A stretch of DNA of 32,010 nucleotides from Selenomonadaceae bacterium UBA2897 (GTDB lineage Bacteria > Bacillota > Negativicutes > Selenomonadales > Selenomonadaceae), in NCBI GenBank assembly GCA_002350105.1, contig DEDT01000042.1, positions 15,220 through 47,229 on the forward strand, read 5' to 3'. The notes beneath the pieces are model-generated. The model was not told where the DNA came from. It made no database searches and worked only from the letters and a program-made list of their open reading frames with translations. Positions within the stretch are counted from its first letter, which is position 1; each line of letters opens with the position of its first letter. Below are positions 17,578-25,398 of this stretch, one piece after another. Made by a program: the position numbers and the translations under genes.

Positions 17578-17631
17578 TTACTTTATGACATAGTGACAGT
17601 ATACCATAAAAGTCTGAAGGGAGCAGGTAAA

Positions 17632-18090
17632 GTGGGTAAGGAAATTGAAAGAAAGTTCCGCGTACAGGCGGACTGGCAGCCGCAGGGCGCGGGCGTGCGC
17701 ATCGCCCAGGGCTATCTCTGCGCGGTGCCGGAGCGTACGGTGCGCGTGCGCGTGCGCGGCGGCAGAGGTTATCTCACGGTCAAGGGGAAGAATGAGGGCA
17801 TCAGCCGGGCGGAGTTCGAGTATGAGGTGCCGCTGGCGGACGCGGAGGCCATGCTGCAGCTCTGCGAGCAGCCGCTTATCGAGAAGACGCGCTATCTGCT
17901 GCCGCAGGGGGAGCTCTGCTGGGAGGTTGATGTCTTCGCGGGGGCGAATGAAGGCCTCATCGTGGCGGAAATCGAACTGCCATCGCCCGACACGCCCTTC
18001 GCACGGCCCGCGTGGCTGGGCGAGGAGGTATCGGATGATCCGCGCTACTACAATTCCAGCCTGCAGCGCCACCCCTACAAGGAATGGTGA
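17632..18090 (+). CDS. CYTH-domain protein (probable triphosphatase)
   Basis: The 152-residue protein begins VGKEIERKFRV, the ExExK signature (EIERK) that defines the CYTH fold. It continues with alternating strands carrying basic and acidic residues into the tunnel (RTVRVRVRGGRGYLTVKGK, RAEFEYEVPL, EKTRYLLP, WEVDVFAG, IVAEIELPS). CYTH proteins of this size hydrolyse inorganic triphosphate or, less often, act as class IV adenylate cyclases; tripolyphosphatase is the likelier activity, but substrate is not determined here. The start is GTG at 17632 behind AAGGGAG; longer upstream open frame is antisense to the LCP gene and discarded. The DnaA-box cluster begins three bases after its stop. Confidence 0.88.
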   Translation: MGKEIERKFRVQADWQPQGAGVRIAQGYLCAVPERTVRVRVRGGRGYLTVKGKNEGISRAEFEYEVPLADAEAMLQLCEQPLIEKTRYLLPQGELCWEVDVFAGANEGLIVAEIELPSPDTPFARPAWLGEEVSDDPRYYNSSLQRHPYKEW

Positions 18091-18092
18091 AT

Positions 18093-18339
18093 TTATCCAC
18101 AAGAGATGGGGGAGATCGGGGTGGACAGAGCCACCATATCTTGTGAACAATAGGGGTTAACTGTCCATATATTGAGTTATCAACTGTTTTATCCACATTA
18201 TCCACTGTGAATAAGGCAAAAGAGTATACACATTTTGCACGGAGTTATACACAGGCCGCGTAATATTATAGTAGGAAAGTGATTTTATCGCTGGTGTATC
18301 ACCAGACTTATCCACAACTGTGGATATTTATGTGGATAA
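18093..18339. other. Cluster of about ten DnaA boxes, oriC-like
   Basis: Within 247 bases I find matches to TTATNCACA on both strands. Perfect: 18093-18101 (+), 18189-18197 (+), 18206-18214 (-), 18245-18253 (+), 18308-18316 (+), 18331-18339 (-). One mismatch: 18142-18150 (-), 18198-18206 (+), 18224-18232 (+), 18319-18327 (-). Boxes 18309-18316 and 18319-18326 form a tight inverted pair (TATCCACA-ac-TGTGGATA). AT-rich stretches lie inside (around 18262-18290) and to the right (18361-18440), which could unwind. dnaA is not in the window and neighbouring gene directions do not clearly diverge, so this may be the chromosome origin, part of a split origin, or a DnaA-titrating or reactivating site. 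Confidence 0.65.
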
Positions 18340-18462
18340 TGGACGTATGGTGTCAACCCATCCAAAAATAAATTTTGTGGCGAAAAAGAGGATTTTTTCC
18401 CCACGAGAGCAAATTATACTATATTACAAAAGAAACCAGGGAAACGGATAGGAGGAAGGACT

Positions 18463-18885
18463 ATGAATCTTACCGAACCAGTTATCGATACCATGATCAA
18501 GCATGCACTGGATGCCATCAAGAATGCCTATGTGCCCTATGGCAAGATAGGCGTTGGAGCCTGCGTGCTGGCCAGCGATGGCACGTTCTATACGGGCTGC
18601 AATATCGAGAACACCATCGGCAAGCTCTCGGTATCAGCTGAGGAAGTGGCCATGTACCGCGCTATCGCGGACGGCAAGCGCGATTTCGACGGCCTCGCGG
18701 TCATCGCGGACATGCAGCATCCCTTCATCCCGAACGGCGCGGTCTGCCAGGTACTGGCGGAGTTCAAGGTGCCGGAGGTCGTGATGGCGGATATGGGCGG
18801 CAATATCGAGCACGTGGAGCTCAAGGATCTGTTGCCGTATGGCATCTATATCAATGAGAACGGCCCATACGTCGGCGGCGAATAA
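18463..18885 (+). CDS. Cytidine-deaminase homologue lacking the zinc ligands
   Basis: The 140-residue protein aligns with homotetrameric cytidine deaminases along its full length: AYVPYGKIGVGACV, then TGCNIEN (Asn47 and Glu49 contact ribose in active enzymes), and QVLAEF. The three zinc cysteines are all replaced. The usual CAE is SAE (Ser58, with Glu60 kept), and the usual PCGACRQ is PNGAVCQ (Asn91, Val94, with a Cys moved to 95). There is no frameshift and the ribosome site AGGAGGAAGG is strong, so it looks like an intact gene. Normal deamination of cytidine is therefore unlikely; a nucleoside-binding or other role is inferred. A TATACT -10 lies at 18415-18420. A two-way terminator follows. 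Confidence 0.85.
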   Translation: MNLTEPVIDTMIKHALDAIKNAYVPYGKIGVGACVLASDGTFYTGCNIENTIGKLSVSAEEVAMYRAIADGKRDFDGLAVIADMQHPFIPNGAVCQVLAEFKVPEVVMADMGGNIEHVELKDLLPYGIYINENGPYVGGE

Positions 18886-18911
18886 TTTTACTGAAAAAGT
18901 ACAGATATGCA

Positions 18912-18946
18912 AAAGGAGCCTGCATCACGGGGATGCAGGCTCCTTT
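18912..18946. terminator. Bidirectional terminator between the deaminase homologue and fruA
   Basis: AAAGGAGCCTGCAT (18912-18925) pairs perfectly with ATGCAGGCTCCTTT (18933-18946), with a small loop. Short A/T runs flank both sides, suiting the two convergent genes. Confidence 0.85.
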
Positions 18947-18971
18947 GCTATATGGCTATGGGAGATGTGGA

Positions 18972-20870
18972 TTACTTTTTCAGCGGTTTCTTCAGGACGG
19001 AGAGGACGGCACAGCCGACGATCGCGCCGATGAAGATGGCGACGAGATACATGAGCGGGTTGCCGATGGTCGGTACGACGAAGATACCGCCATGCGGGGC
19101 ACGCAGCGTGCAGTCGAAGGCCATGGAGAGGGCGCCGGCCGTAGCCGAGCCTGCGATGCAGGCCGGGATGACGCGGAGCGGGTCACCGGCCGCGAAGGGG
19201 ATGGCACCCTCCGTGATGAAGGAGAGGCCCATGACGTAGTTCGTGATACCGGCTTTCTGCTCGCTCTCGGTGAAGCGGTTCTTGAAGAACGTCGTGCAGA
19301 GGGCAATCGCGAGGGGCGGTACCATGCCGCCGGCCATGACGGCAGCCATGACGTGATACTCGCCGGAGGCCAGCAGGCCCGTGCCCGTGACGTAAGCAGC
19401 CTTGTTGATCGGGCCGCCCATATCGACGGCCATCATGCCGCCCATGACGATGCCCAGCAGGATGCGGGCGTTCGGATCCATGTTCTTCAGCGTGTCGGTC
19501 ATCCAGGTCATGATGCCGCTGACCGGCGGTGCGATGATGAACGTCATGATGACGCCCATGAGCAGGATGCCGAAGAACGGATAGAGCAGGACCGGCTTGA
19601 TGCCGTCCAGGGACTGCGGCAGGAACTTGAAGAATTTCTTCAGCCAGTTCACGAGGTAGCCGCCGAGGAAGCCGGCGAGCAGGGCACCGAGGAAGCCGGA
19701 GCCCGTCGTGCCCGCGAGGGCTCCGCCGACGAAGCCGACAGCCAGGCCCGGACGGTCGGCGATGGACATGGAGATGAAGCCCGCGAGCACCGGCAGCATG
19801 AAGCCGAAGGCTGCGCCACCCGTATCCTTGAAGAATTTTGCGAGCGGCGTGTTCGAACCGAAGTTGCCCGGGTTCGCCGGATCAAAGGTATCGAAGAGGA
19901 AGGCGAGGGCGATGAGGATACCACCGCCGACGACGAACGGCAGCATGTGGCTGACGCCGTTCATCAGGTGCTTGTAGATCTGGCGGCCGATGCTCTCGCC
20001 TGCCGTATCGTCGGCACCCTCGACCTCATCCGCACCGCTGGCGTGATAGATCGGTGCTTTGCCGGACAGCGCGCGGTCGATGAGCTCGTCGGCCTTGTTG
20101 ATGCCGTCGGCCACCTTCGTGATGACGACGTGCTTGCCGTTGAAGCGGCTCATGGCCACGTTCTTATCGGCGGCGACGATGATGCCGTCTGCCGCGGCGA
20201 TCTCAGCGTCCGTGAGGATGTTCTTCGCGCCGCCGGAGCCGTTCGTCTCGACCTTGATGGAGATGCCGCGTTTCTTCGCGTGCTGCTCAAGGCTCTCGGC
20301 TGCCATGAAGGTATGGGCAATGCCCGTCGGGCAGGCCGTGACGGCCAGCACCTGGATGTGGTCGGCCGTGGGTGCAGCCGTCTCCTCCGTGGCAGCTGCC
20401 GGAGCCTGGAACCTGCCCGCTTCCTTGTCGTCGATGAGCTTCAGGAACTCGTCCTTATCCCTGGCGGCGATCAGGGCCTCCTTGAAGTCTGGATCCATGA
20501 TCATGGTCGCGAGCTTCGAGAGGATAGCCAGATGCTCATCATTGGCCGAGTCCGGGGCCGCGATCATGAAGAACAGGCGGGCCGGGTTGCCGTCCATGGA
20601 CTCGAAGTCCATGCCCTGCGGCACGGTCATGGCCGCGAGGCCGGCGGCCTTGACGCCCGCGCTCTTGGCGTGCGGCGTGGCGATGCCGTCGCCGAGGCCC
20701 GTCGTGCCCTGGGCTTCGCGCGCCAGGACATCCTTCTTGTACTGATCGGCATCGCTGAGGTTGCCAGAGGCATTCATGAGCTCAGCCAGCTGGCTGATTG
20801 CCGCCTGCTTGTCTTCAGGATGCGCGCCCAGCACGATACTCTCGCGCTTGAGCAATTCCGTAATGCGCAT
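18972..20870 (-). CDS. fruA: Fructose-specific PTS transporter, IIABC fusion
   Basis: The 632-residue protein holds three PTS units in one chain. The IIA domain (1-145) has the phospho-accepting His67 in GIATPHAKS. An Ala/Thr/Pro-rich linker (~155-170) follows. The IIB domain (~171-275) has Cys180 in LAVTACPTGIAHTFMAAE. The IIC membrane domain (~295-630) includes GVSHMLPFVVGGGILIA, GFLGALLAGFLGGY, MAVDMGGPINKAAY and FITEGAIPFAAGDP. It takes up fructose and releases fructose 1-phosphate inside. The ATG follows AAGGAG. It is the last gene of fruR-fruK-fruA and is separated from fruK by 91 bases that include a hairpin. No HPr-like domain is fused. Confidence 0.96.
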   Translation of the reverse strand: MRITELLKRESIVLGAHPEDKQAAISQLAELMNASGNLSDADQYKKDVLAREAQGTTGLGDGIATPHAKSAGVKAAGLAAMTVPQGMDFESMDGNPARLFFMIAAPDSANDEHLAILSKLATMIMDPDFKEALIAARDKDEFLKLIDDKEAGRFQAPAAATEETAAPTADHIQVLAVTACPTGIAHTFMAAESLEQHAKKRGISIKVETNGSGGAKNILTDAEIAAADGIIVAADKNVAMSRFNGKHVVITKVADGINKADELIDRALSGKAPIYHASGADEVEGADDTAGESIGRQIYKHLMNGVSHMLPFVVGGGILIALAFLFDTFDPANPGNFGSNTPLAKFFKDTGGAAFGFMLPVLAGFISMSIADRPGLAVGFVGGALAGTTGSGFLGALLAGFLGGYLVNWLKKFFKFLPQSLDGIKPVLLYPFFGILLMGVIMTFIIAPPVSGIMTWMTDTLKNMDPNARILLGIVMGGMMAVDMGGPINKAAYVTGTGLLASGEYHVMAAVMAGGMVPPLAIALCTTFFKNRFTESEQKAGITNYVMGLSFITEGAIPFAAGDPLRVIPACIAGSATAGALSMAFDCTLRAPHGGIFVVPTIGNPLMYLVAIFIGAIVGCAVLSVLKKPLKK

Positions 20871-20922
20871 ATTTTTCTCTCCTTTTTATATATGAGATAT
20901 TTCAGTGGTGTGATATAGCGGA

Positions 20923-20950
20923 GATAGGGCTGGAACAGGGGGACCCTATC
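20923..20950 (-). promoter_or_regulatory. Hairpin between fruK and fruA
   Basis: GATAGGG (20923-20929) and CCCTATC (20944-20950) can form a 7-bp stem in the message between the two genes. There is no U tail, so it is more likely an mRNA-processing or stability element than a terminator. Confidence 0.4.
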
Positions 20951-20961
20951 GGGCTTTCGTT

Positions 20962-21870
20962 TTACTGGATGGTCTTGAGCAGAGCCTCGACCTCGGGGCG
21001 CGTGGCCAGCTGGTCGCTGAACGCGGAGGCCGAGCCCGTGGCGACGCCCATGTGGAAAGCCGTCTCGAAATCGCCCTTGCTCTCCATATAGCCCGTGAGG
21101 AAGCCCGCGACCATGGAGTCGCCGGCACCGACGGAGTTCACGAGCGTGCCTTTCGGGGCCGGGCATTTATAGGTGTCGCCCTCGGCCGTGAGCAGGATCG
21201 CGCCGTCGCCCGCCATGGAGATGAGCACGTTGGTCGCGCCCTGCTCCTGCAGCTTTTTTGCGTAGGTGATGATTTCCTCGTCCGTCTTCAGCGTGACGCC
21301 GAACATGTCGCCGAGCTCGTGGTTGTTCGGCTTGATGAGGAACGGATGATACTTCAGCACGTTGAGCAGCAGGCGCTTCTCCGCGTCGACGACGATGCGG
21401 ATATCGCGGCTCTGCAGATGGGCCATGATGCGCTCGTAGATGTTGTCGGGCAGCGTCTTTGGGATGGAGCCCGCGAGCACGAGCGTGTCGCCCTTGCCCA
21501 GCTTATCGAGCTGGGAGAAGAGCTCGGCCTGCCTGGCCTCGCTGATGTCCGGGCCCTGGCCGTTGATCTCGGTCTCCTGCTGCGCTTTCGCCTTGACGTT
21601 GATGCGCGAGAAGCCGCTCTCCAGCTGGACGAAATCCGTCTTGACGCCGCGATCCTTGAGCTGGCGCTTGATCTCCTCGCCCGTGAAGCCGGCGACGAAG
21701 CCGAGAGCCGTGCTCTCATGGCCAAGGTTGCCAAGGACGATGGAGACGTTGATGCCCTTGCCGCCCGCGAGTACCTGCTCGTAGTTGACGCGGTTGATTT
21801 CGCCTGCCGTGAACTTGTCCAGACGCACGATATAGTCGAGCGACGGATTGAAGGTGACGGTGTAAATCAT
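20962..21870 (-). CDS. fruK: 1-phosphofructokinase
   Basis: The 302-residue PfkB-type sugar kinase begins MIYTVTFNPSLDYIV, a start typical of fructose-1-phosphate and tagatose-6-phosphate kinases. It has the first PfkB signature AGGKGINVSIVLGNLG (~35-50), LAGSIP (~132-137), KPNNHEL (~180) and the second signature NSVGAGDSMVAGF with catalytic Asp251. The enzyme phosphorylates fructose 1-phosphate to fructose 1,6-bisphosphate, and the neighbouring fructose PTS supports that substrate. The start codon lies 5 bases after the regulator's stop, and its ribosome site GGGGGAG is within the regulator's last codons, so translation is coupled. Confidence 0.95.
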   Translation of the reverse strand: MIYTVTFNPSLDYIVRLDKFTAGEINRVNYEQVLAGGKGINVSIVLGNLGHESTALGFVAGFTGEEIKRQLKDRGVKTDFVQLESGFSRINVKAKAQQETEINGQGPDISEARQAELFSQLDKLGKGDTLVLAGSIPKTLPDNIYERIMAHLQSRDIRIVVDAEKRLLLNVLKYHPFLIKPNNHELGDMFGVTLKTDEEIITYAKKLQEQGATNVLISMAGDGAILLTAEGDTYKCPAPKGTLVNSVGAGDSMVAGFLTGYMESKGDFETAFHMGVATGSASAFSDQLATRPEVEALLKTIQ

Positions 21871-21875
21871 GTTGC

Positions 21876-22628
21876 TTACTCCCCCTCTATAATAGTAGTA
21901 TATTCGCGATATTTACGATCCTGCTCGCGCAGGCGGCCGGTGATGATGGTCGCGGCCGAGAGACGGGCGAAGGAAATGGGTGTGATACAGTCGAACTTGG
22001 AATGGTCGGCGAGCACGTAGGCGTGCTTGCAGCGGATGAGCGCCGCGCCCTTGATGATGCCTTCGGCGGAGTCCGGCGTCGAGAAGCCCGATTTCGGGCT
22101 GATGCCGTTCGTGCCGAAGAAGCCCTTGGTGAAATTGTAGTTGTCGAGGTTCGCCAGCGCTTCTGTGCCGGTGATGGCCTCGGTAAGGGCCTTGAGCTGG
22201 CCGCCAAGGATGAAGACCTTGCAGCCGCGCGCCGCGAGGTGGGCGGCATGGGAAATGCCGTTCGTCACGTAGGTCGCAGCCTTTTCATTGAGAAAGTCGA
22301 TGAGGCGCAGCGTCGTGGAACCGGCGTCGAGGTAGACGAAATCGTGCGGTTTCACGAGGCTCGCGGCCTTGCGGGCAATGGCCGTTTTTTCCTCCGCGTA
22401 GAGCTCGCGCTTCGTGCTCATGTCATCTTCGGCAGCCGTGTAGCTGTTGTCGATGGCCGTGGCACCGCCGTAGACCTTGTAGAGGCGCCCGCTTTGATGC
22501 AGGGCCGTGAGGTCGCGGCGCACCGTGGATTCTGAGGCGCCGAGCGCCTGCGTCAGTTCGAGCACCGTAACCGCCTTCTTTTCCTCCAGAATCCGGAGAA
22601 TGGTTGCATAGCGCTCTTCAGTCAGCAT
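21876..22628 (-). CDS. fruR: DeoR-family regulator of the fructose operon
   Basis: The 250-residue protein has a DeoR-type helix-turn-helix at the N-terminus (MLTEERYATILRILEEKKAVTVLELTQALGASESTVRRDLTALHQSG). The sensor domain follows, with KTAIARKAASLVKPHDFVYLDAGSTT (~75-100), YVTNGISHA and ILGGQLK, the sugar-phosphate-binding fold. In this arrangement such regulators repress fruRKA and are relieved by fructose 1-phosphate. The open frame extends 19 codons upstream, but ATG 22628-22626 gives the canonical MLTEERY start behind GAAGTGA. A TTGACT-17-TATGAT promoter precedes it, making it the first gene of the operon. A specific operator was not identified. Confidence 0.92.
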   Translation of the reverse strand: MLTEERYATILRILEEKKAVTVLELTQALGASESTVRRDLTALHQSGRLYKVYGGATAIDNSYTAAEDDMSTKRELYAEEKTAIARKAASLVKPHDFVYLDAGSTTLRLIDFLNEKAATYVTNGISHAAHLAARGCKVFILGGQLKALTEAITGTEALANLDNYNFTKGFFGTNGISPKSGFSTPDSAEGIIKGAALIRCKHAYVLADHSKFDCITPISFARLSAATIITGRLREQDRKYREYTTIIEGE

Positions 22629-22656
22629 GCCTATCACTTCTTTCTGATTTATCTCT

Positions 22657-22685
22657 ATCATACCGCTAAAGTCCGCCAAAGTCAA
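22657..22685 (-). promoter_or_regulatory. Promoter of fruR-fruK-fruA
   Basis: On the minus strand TTGACT (22685-22680), a 17-base spacer and TATGAT (22662-22657). The start point would be near 22650. Confidence 0.78.
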
Positions 22686-22810
22686 TCAAAATAGATAAAA
22701 TAGCGGCAGGAAATTCTGAAAAAAAGCAAAAACGCGCAGATTCCGTCACCTGATACCAGTAAAGGTGTTATCTTTTGCCTTGCGCCCGGGCTATGCTGGT
22801 AATTTATGCT

Positions 22811-22839
22811 TTCGTTTTCTCCCGGTTATGCCTTATAAT
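22811..22839 (+). promoter_or_regulatory. Possible promoter of the YitT-type gene
   Basis: TATAAT (22834-22839) with a weak TTCGTT at the -35 position and 17 bases between; the start point would be about 25 bases before the gene. Confidence 0.55.
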
Positions 22840-22870
22840 AAGGATTGTATACGACCATAAAGGAGGCCCT

Positions 22871-23752
22871 ATGAGCGCAGAGAAAAAGATCATCCAGCAG
22901 CACCGCAAGAAATCATTTTACGTCAAGAAGTACCTGATGATCTTCGTGGGAGCTATCATCGCCTCTTTGGGATTGGAGCTGTTCCTCATCCCCAATAACG
23001 TCATCGATGGCGGCGTCGTCGGTGTCTCCATCATGCTGAGCACGATTACGGGCATGTCCTTTGGCGTGTTCCTCATCGCACTGAACCTGCCCTTCCTCTA
23101 CTGGGGCGGCTACAAGCAGATTGGCAAGAACTTCGCGATTGCGACGACGATAGCCGTCTGCTTCCTCTCGGCCTGGTCGGCGGTCTTCGAACCACTGCCG
23201 CCAGTCACGCAGGACCCGTTCCTCGCGGCCATCTTCGGTGGCATCATCGACGGCCTCGGCGTCGGTCTCATCATCCGCGCGGGCGGCTCGCTCGATGGCA
23301 CGGAGATCGTCGCGATTATCCTCGACAAACGTTCCGTGTTCTCCGTGGGCGAAGTCGTGATGTTCATCAACCTCTTCATACTCTCCAGCGCGGGGCTGCT
23401 CTACGGCTGGGACAAGGCGATGTACTCGCTCGTGGCCTACTTTGTCATCGCGAAGATGATCGACGTCGTCATCAAGGGCCTCGACGAATCCTACGCCGTC
23501 ATGATTGTAACCGACGAACACGAAGCTGTGAAATCGGCGCTCAATGACCGCCTGGGCCGTGGCGTCACGGTGCTGCACGGCGCGGGCGGCTACACGGGCG
23601 ACCGCAAGGAGGTCCTCTACTGCGTCGTCACGCGTCTCGAGGTCGACAAGCTCAAGGAAATCGTACTGGAAAAGGATCATCGCGCCTTCGTGGCCATCAA
23701 CGCCGTCCACGACATCGTCGGCGGGCGCTTCAAGAAAAAAGCTATCCATTAA
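22871..23752 (+). CDS. YitT family membrane protein (DUF161 / DUF2179)
   Basis: The 293-residue protein has five to six membrane segments, the first at YLMIFVGAIIASLGLELFLIP. The YitT pattern follows: NNVIDGGVVGVSIMLS, LPFLYWGGYKQIG, FGGIIDGLGVGLIIRAGGSLDGTEIVAIIL. The C-terminal cytoplasmic DUF2179 domain (~205-285) contains GRGVTVLHGAGGYTGDRKEVLYCVVTRLE. The family is common in Firmicutes; function is unknown, although transport has been suggested. The open frame extends 32 codons upstream, but ATG 22871 sits 4 bases after AGGAGG and is the better start. It stands alone between the fructose operon and metY, followed by a long hairpin. Confidence 0.92.
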   Translation: MSAEKKIIQQHRKKSFYVKKYLMIFVGAIIASLGLELFLIPNNVIDGGVVGVSIMLSTITGMSFGVFLIALNLPFLYWGGYKQIGKNFAIATTIAVCFLSAWSAVFEPLPPVTQDPFLAAIFGGIIDGLGVGLIIRAGGSLDGTEIVAIILDKRSVFSVGEVVMFINLFILSSAGLLYGWDKAMYSLVAYFVIAKMIDVVIKGLDESYAVMIVTDEHEAVKSALNDRLGRGVTVLHGAGGYTGDRKEVLYCVVTRLEVDKLKEIVLEKDHRAFVAINAVHDIVGGRFKKKAIH

Positions 23753-23810
23753 TACAAAGATGCAGGGAACGATCACCCTTAGGGATGATGATTCTCTGCA
23801 TCTTTGTATT
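23751..23810 (+). terminator. Long hairpin after the YitT-type gene
   Basis: AATACAAAGATGCAG (23751-23765) pairs perfectly with CTGCATCTTTGTATT (23796-23810); the 30-base interior can pair further (TCACCC-tta-GGGATGA). It overlaps the last codon and stop of the gene. The T run is short, so it may also act as a 3' stabiliser. Confidence 0.65.
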
Positions 23811-23872
23811 TCAGGAGGGAAACTTTTCTATATACAATGATGCATTTTTTACAAAAAAGTGCTAAAATCAGC

Positions 23873-23901
23873 TTGACAGATGATAGGTTTACACCTATAA
23901 T
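23873..23901 (+). promoter_or_regulatory. Consensus promoter of metY
   Basis: TTGACA (23873-23878), exactly 17 bases, TATAAT (23896-23901): a fully consensus housekeeping promoter. The start point would be near 23908, inside the palindrome that follows, which suggests tight repression when the product is not needed. Confidence 0.9.
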
Positions 23902-23904
23902 ATT

Positions 23905-23927
23905 AAGCATATAAAATATATATGCTT
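23905..23927 (+). promoter_or_regulatory. Operator-like palindrome over the metY start point
   Basis: AAGCATATA (23905-23913), five bases, then TATATGCTT (23919-23927) form a perfect 9-5-9 inverted repeat covering the expected transcription start. A repressor bound here would block a very strong promoter. The regulator is unknown; a sulfur or methionine regulator is a guess from the gene controlled. Confidence 0.6.
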
Positions 23928-23965
23928 TACGGGAAAACTACAGTATTCAGGAAAGAGGTATTTAT

Positions 23966-25261
23966 ATGAGCGAGAACCAGAAGTATCATTTTGAAACTTT
24001 GCAGCTGCATGTCGGTCAGGAGGAGGCCGATCCGGCGACGGATGCACGTGCCGTGCCTATCTATCAGACGACGTCCTATGTGTTCCGCAACAGCAAGCAT
24101 GCGGCGGATCGCTTCGGCTTGCGCGATGCGGGCAACATCTATGGCCGCCTGACGAACCCGACCGAGGATGTCTTCGAGAAGCGCATCGCGGCGCTGGAGG
24201 GCGGCGTCGGTGCGCTGGCTTTTGCCTCGGGCGCTGCAGCGATCACGACGGCGGTGCAGGGCCTCGTGCACAACGGCCAGCACATCGTCGCATCGACGAA
24301 TATTTACGGCGGCACCTACAATCTCTTTGAGCATACGGCACCGGATTGGGGCATCTCCACGACCTTCGTCGATTCCACGAAGGGCCCGCAGGTTTTCGAG
24401 GATGCCATTCAGGATAACACGCAGATTCTCTACATCGAGTCCGTCGGCAACCCGAACGCCGACCTTATCGACATCGACGCCGTGGCCGCAATCGCGCATA
24501 AGCACAACATCCCGCTGGTCGTCGACAACACCTTCGCCACGCCATATCTGCTGCGCCCCATCGAGCACGGGGCGGATATCGTCGTGCATTCTGCCACGAA
24601 GTTCATCGGCGGTCACGGTACGACGCTCGGCGGCGTCGTCGTCGATGGCGGTAAGTTCGACTGGGTGAAGAGCGGCAAGTTCCCCTGGCTCGTCGAGCCG
24701 AACGCGAGCTACCATGGCGTGAGCTTCGCCAAGGACATCGGCGCGGCGGGCTACATCACCTATCTGCGCGCGTTGCTGCTGCGTGATACGGGCGCGACGC
24801 TGGCACCGTTCAATGCCTTTCTGCTGCTGCAGGGCCTCGAGACCCTCTCCCTGCGCGTGGAGCGCCACGGCGAAAATGCGCTGAAGGTCGTGGATTACCT
24901 CGCGAAGAATCCGCATGTCGCGAAGGTCAACCATCCGTCCCTGCCGAGCCATCCGGATCATGCGCTCTATCAGAAGTACTTCCCGCATGGCGGCCTCTCC
25001 ATCTTCACCTTTGAGATCAAGGGCGGCGCCGAGGCGGCGACGAAGTTCATCGACCAGCTGAAGATCTTCAGCCTGCTCGCCAACGTCGCCGACGTGAAGT
25101 CGCTGGTCATCCATCCGGCCTCCACGACGCACTCCCAGATGAGCGAGGAAGAGCTGCTGGCCTCCGGCATTACGCCGTCCACGATTCGCCTCTCCATCGG
25201 CACGGAGCACATCGACGATATCCTCGCCGACCTCGACCAGGCCTTCAAGGCACTGGATTGA
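23966..25261 (+). CDS. metY: O-acetylhomoserine sulfhydrylase (Cys/Met metabolism PLP enzyme)
   Basis: The 431-residue PLP enzyme begins FETLQLHVGQEEADPATDA and has the MetY-type length (about 430, longer than cystathionine gamma-synthases). It includes VPIYQTTSYVF, YGRLTNPTEDVFEKRIAALEGG, FASGAAAITTA, VVDNTFATPYL with the cofactor Asp, and HSATKFIGGHGTTLGG with the PLP lysine Lys212. MetY makes homocysteine from O-acetylhomoserine and sulfide or a protein-bound sulfur donor. It has its own consensus promoter with an overlapping palindrome and GAAAGAGG as ribosome site. A minus-strand sulfur-carrier operon 4-6 kb to the right would supply a natural sulfur donor, but that operon has different codon usage. 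Confidence 0.95.
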   Translation: MSENQKYHFETLQLHVGQEEADPATDARAVPIYQTTSYVFRNSKHAADRFGLRDAGNIYGRLTNPTEDVFEKRIAALEGGVGALAFASGAAAITTAVQGLVHNGQHIVASTNIYGGTYNLFEHTAPDWGISTTFVDSTKGPQVFEDAIQDNTQILYIESVGNPNADLIDIDAVAAIAHKHNIPLVVDNTFATPYLLRPIEHGADIVVHSATKFIGGHGTTLGGVVVDGGKFDWVKSGKFPWLVEPNASYHGVSFAKDIGAAGYITYLRALLLRDTGATLAPFNAFLLLQGLETLSLRVERHGENALKVVDYLAKNPHVAKVNHPSLPSHPDHALYQKYFPHGGLSIFTFEIKGGAEAATKFIDQLKIFSLLANVADVKSLVIHPASTTHSQMSEEELLASGITPSTIRLSIGTEHIDDILADLDQAFKALD

Positions 25262-25300
25262 GTATGATGATTTCTCTCCAATGGTAAAATAAGTCAGATT

Positions 25301-25330
25301 TCAGGCAGCGAACTGCCGGTGTGATTTTTT
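25301..25330 (+). terminator. Probable metY terminator
   Basis: GGCAG (25304-25308) and CTGCC (25313-25317) form a short stem with a CGAA loop, with imperfect outer pairs (TCA/TGA), followed by six T. Confidence 0.6.
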
Positions 25331-25352
25331 CAAGTCGTGAAGAAGCAACTCG

Positions 25353-25361
25353 TGCTATACT
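25353..25361 (+). promoter_or_regulatory. Probable promoter of the AAA/PD-(D/E)XK gene (extended -10)
   Basis: TGCTATACT is an extended -10 element without a good -35. The start point would be near 25368, about 30 bases before the gene. Confidence 0.5.
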
Positions 25362-25398
25362 ATGTGTAGTGCGAGTTTTTCTTTTGGAGGTGACGATC

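Noticed and set aside
17149..17631. N-terminal extension of the CYTH protein into the LCP gene
   Set aside because: The extension is antisense to the LCP gene; GTG at 17632 has a proper ribosome site and gives the family start EIERKF.
23751..23810. A miniature inverted-repeat element (MITE) after the YitT-type gene
   Set aside because: The repeat arms are part of a single hairpin beginning in the last codon; no target-site duplication or second copy is visible, so a terminator or 3' stabiliser is simpler.
23811..23965. SAM riboswitch or T-box upstream of metY
   Set aside because: The leader after the predicted start point is only about 58 bases, with no room for these RNAs and no terminator-antiterminator pair; the palindromic operator explains the region better.
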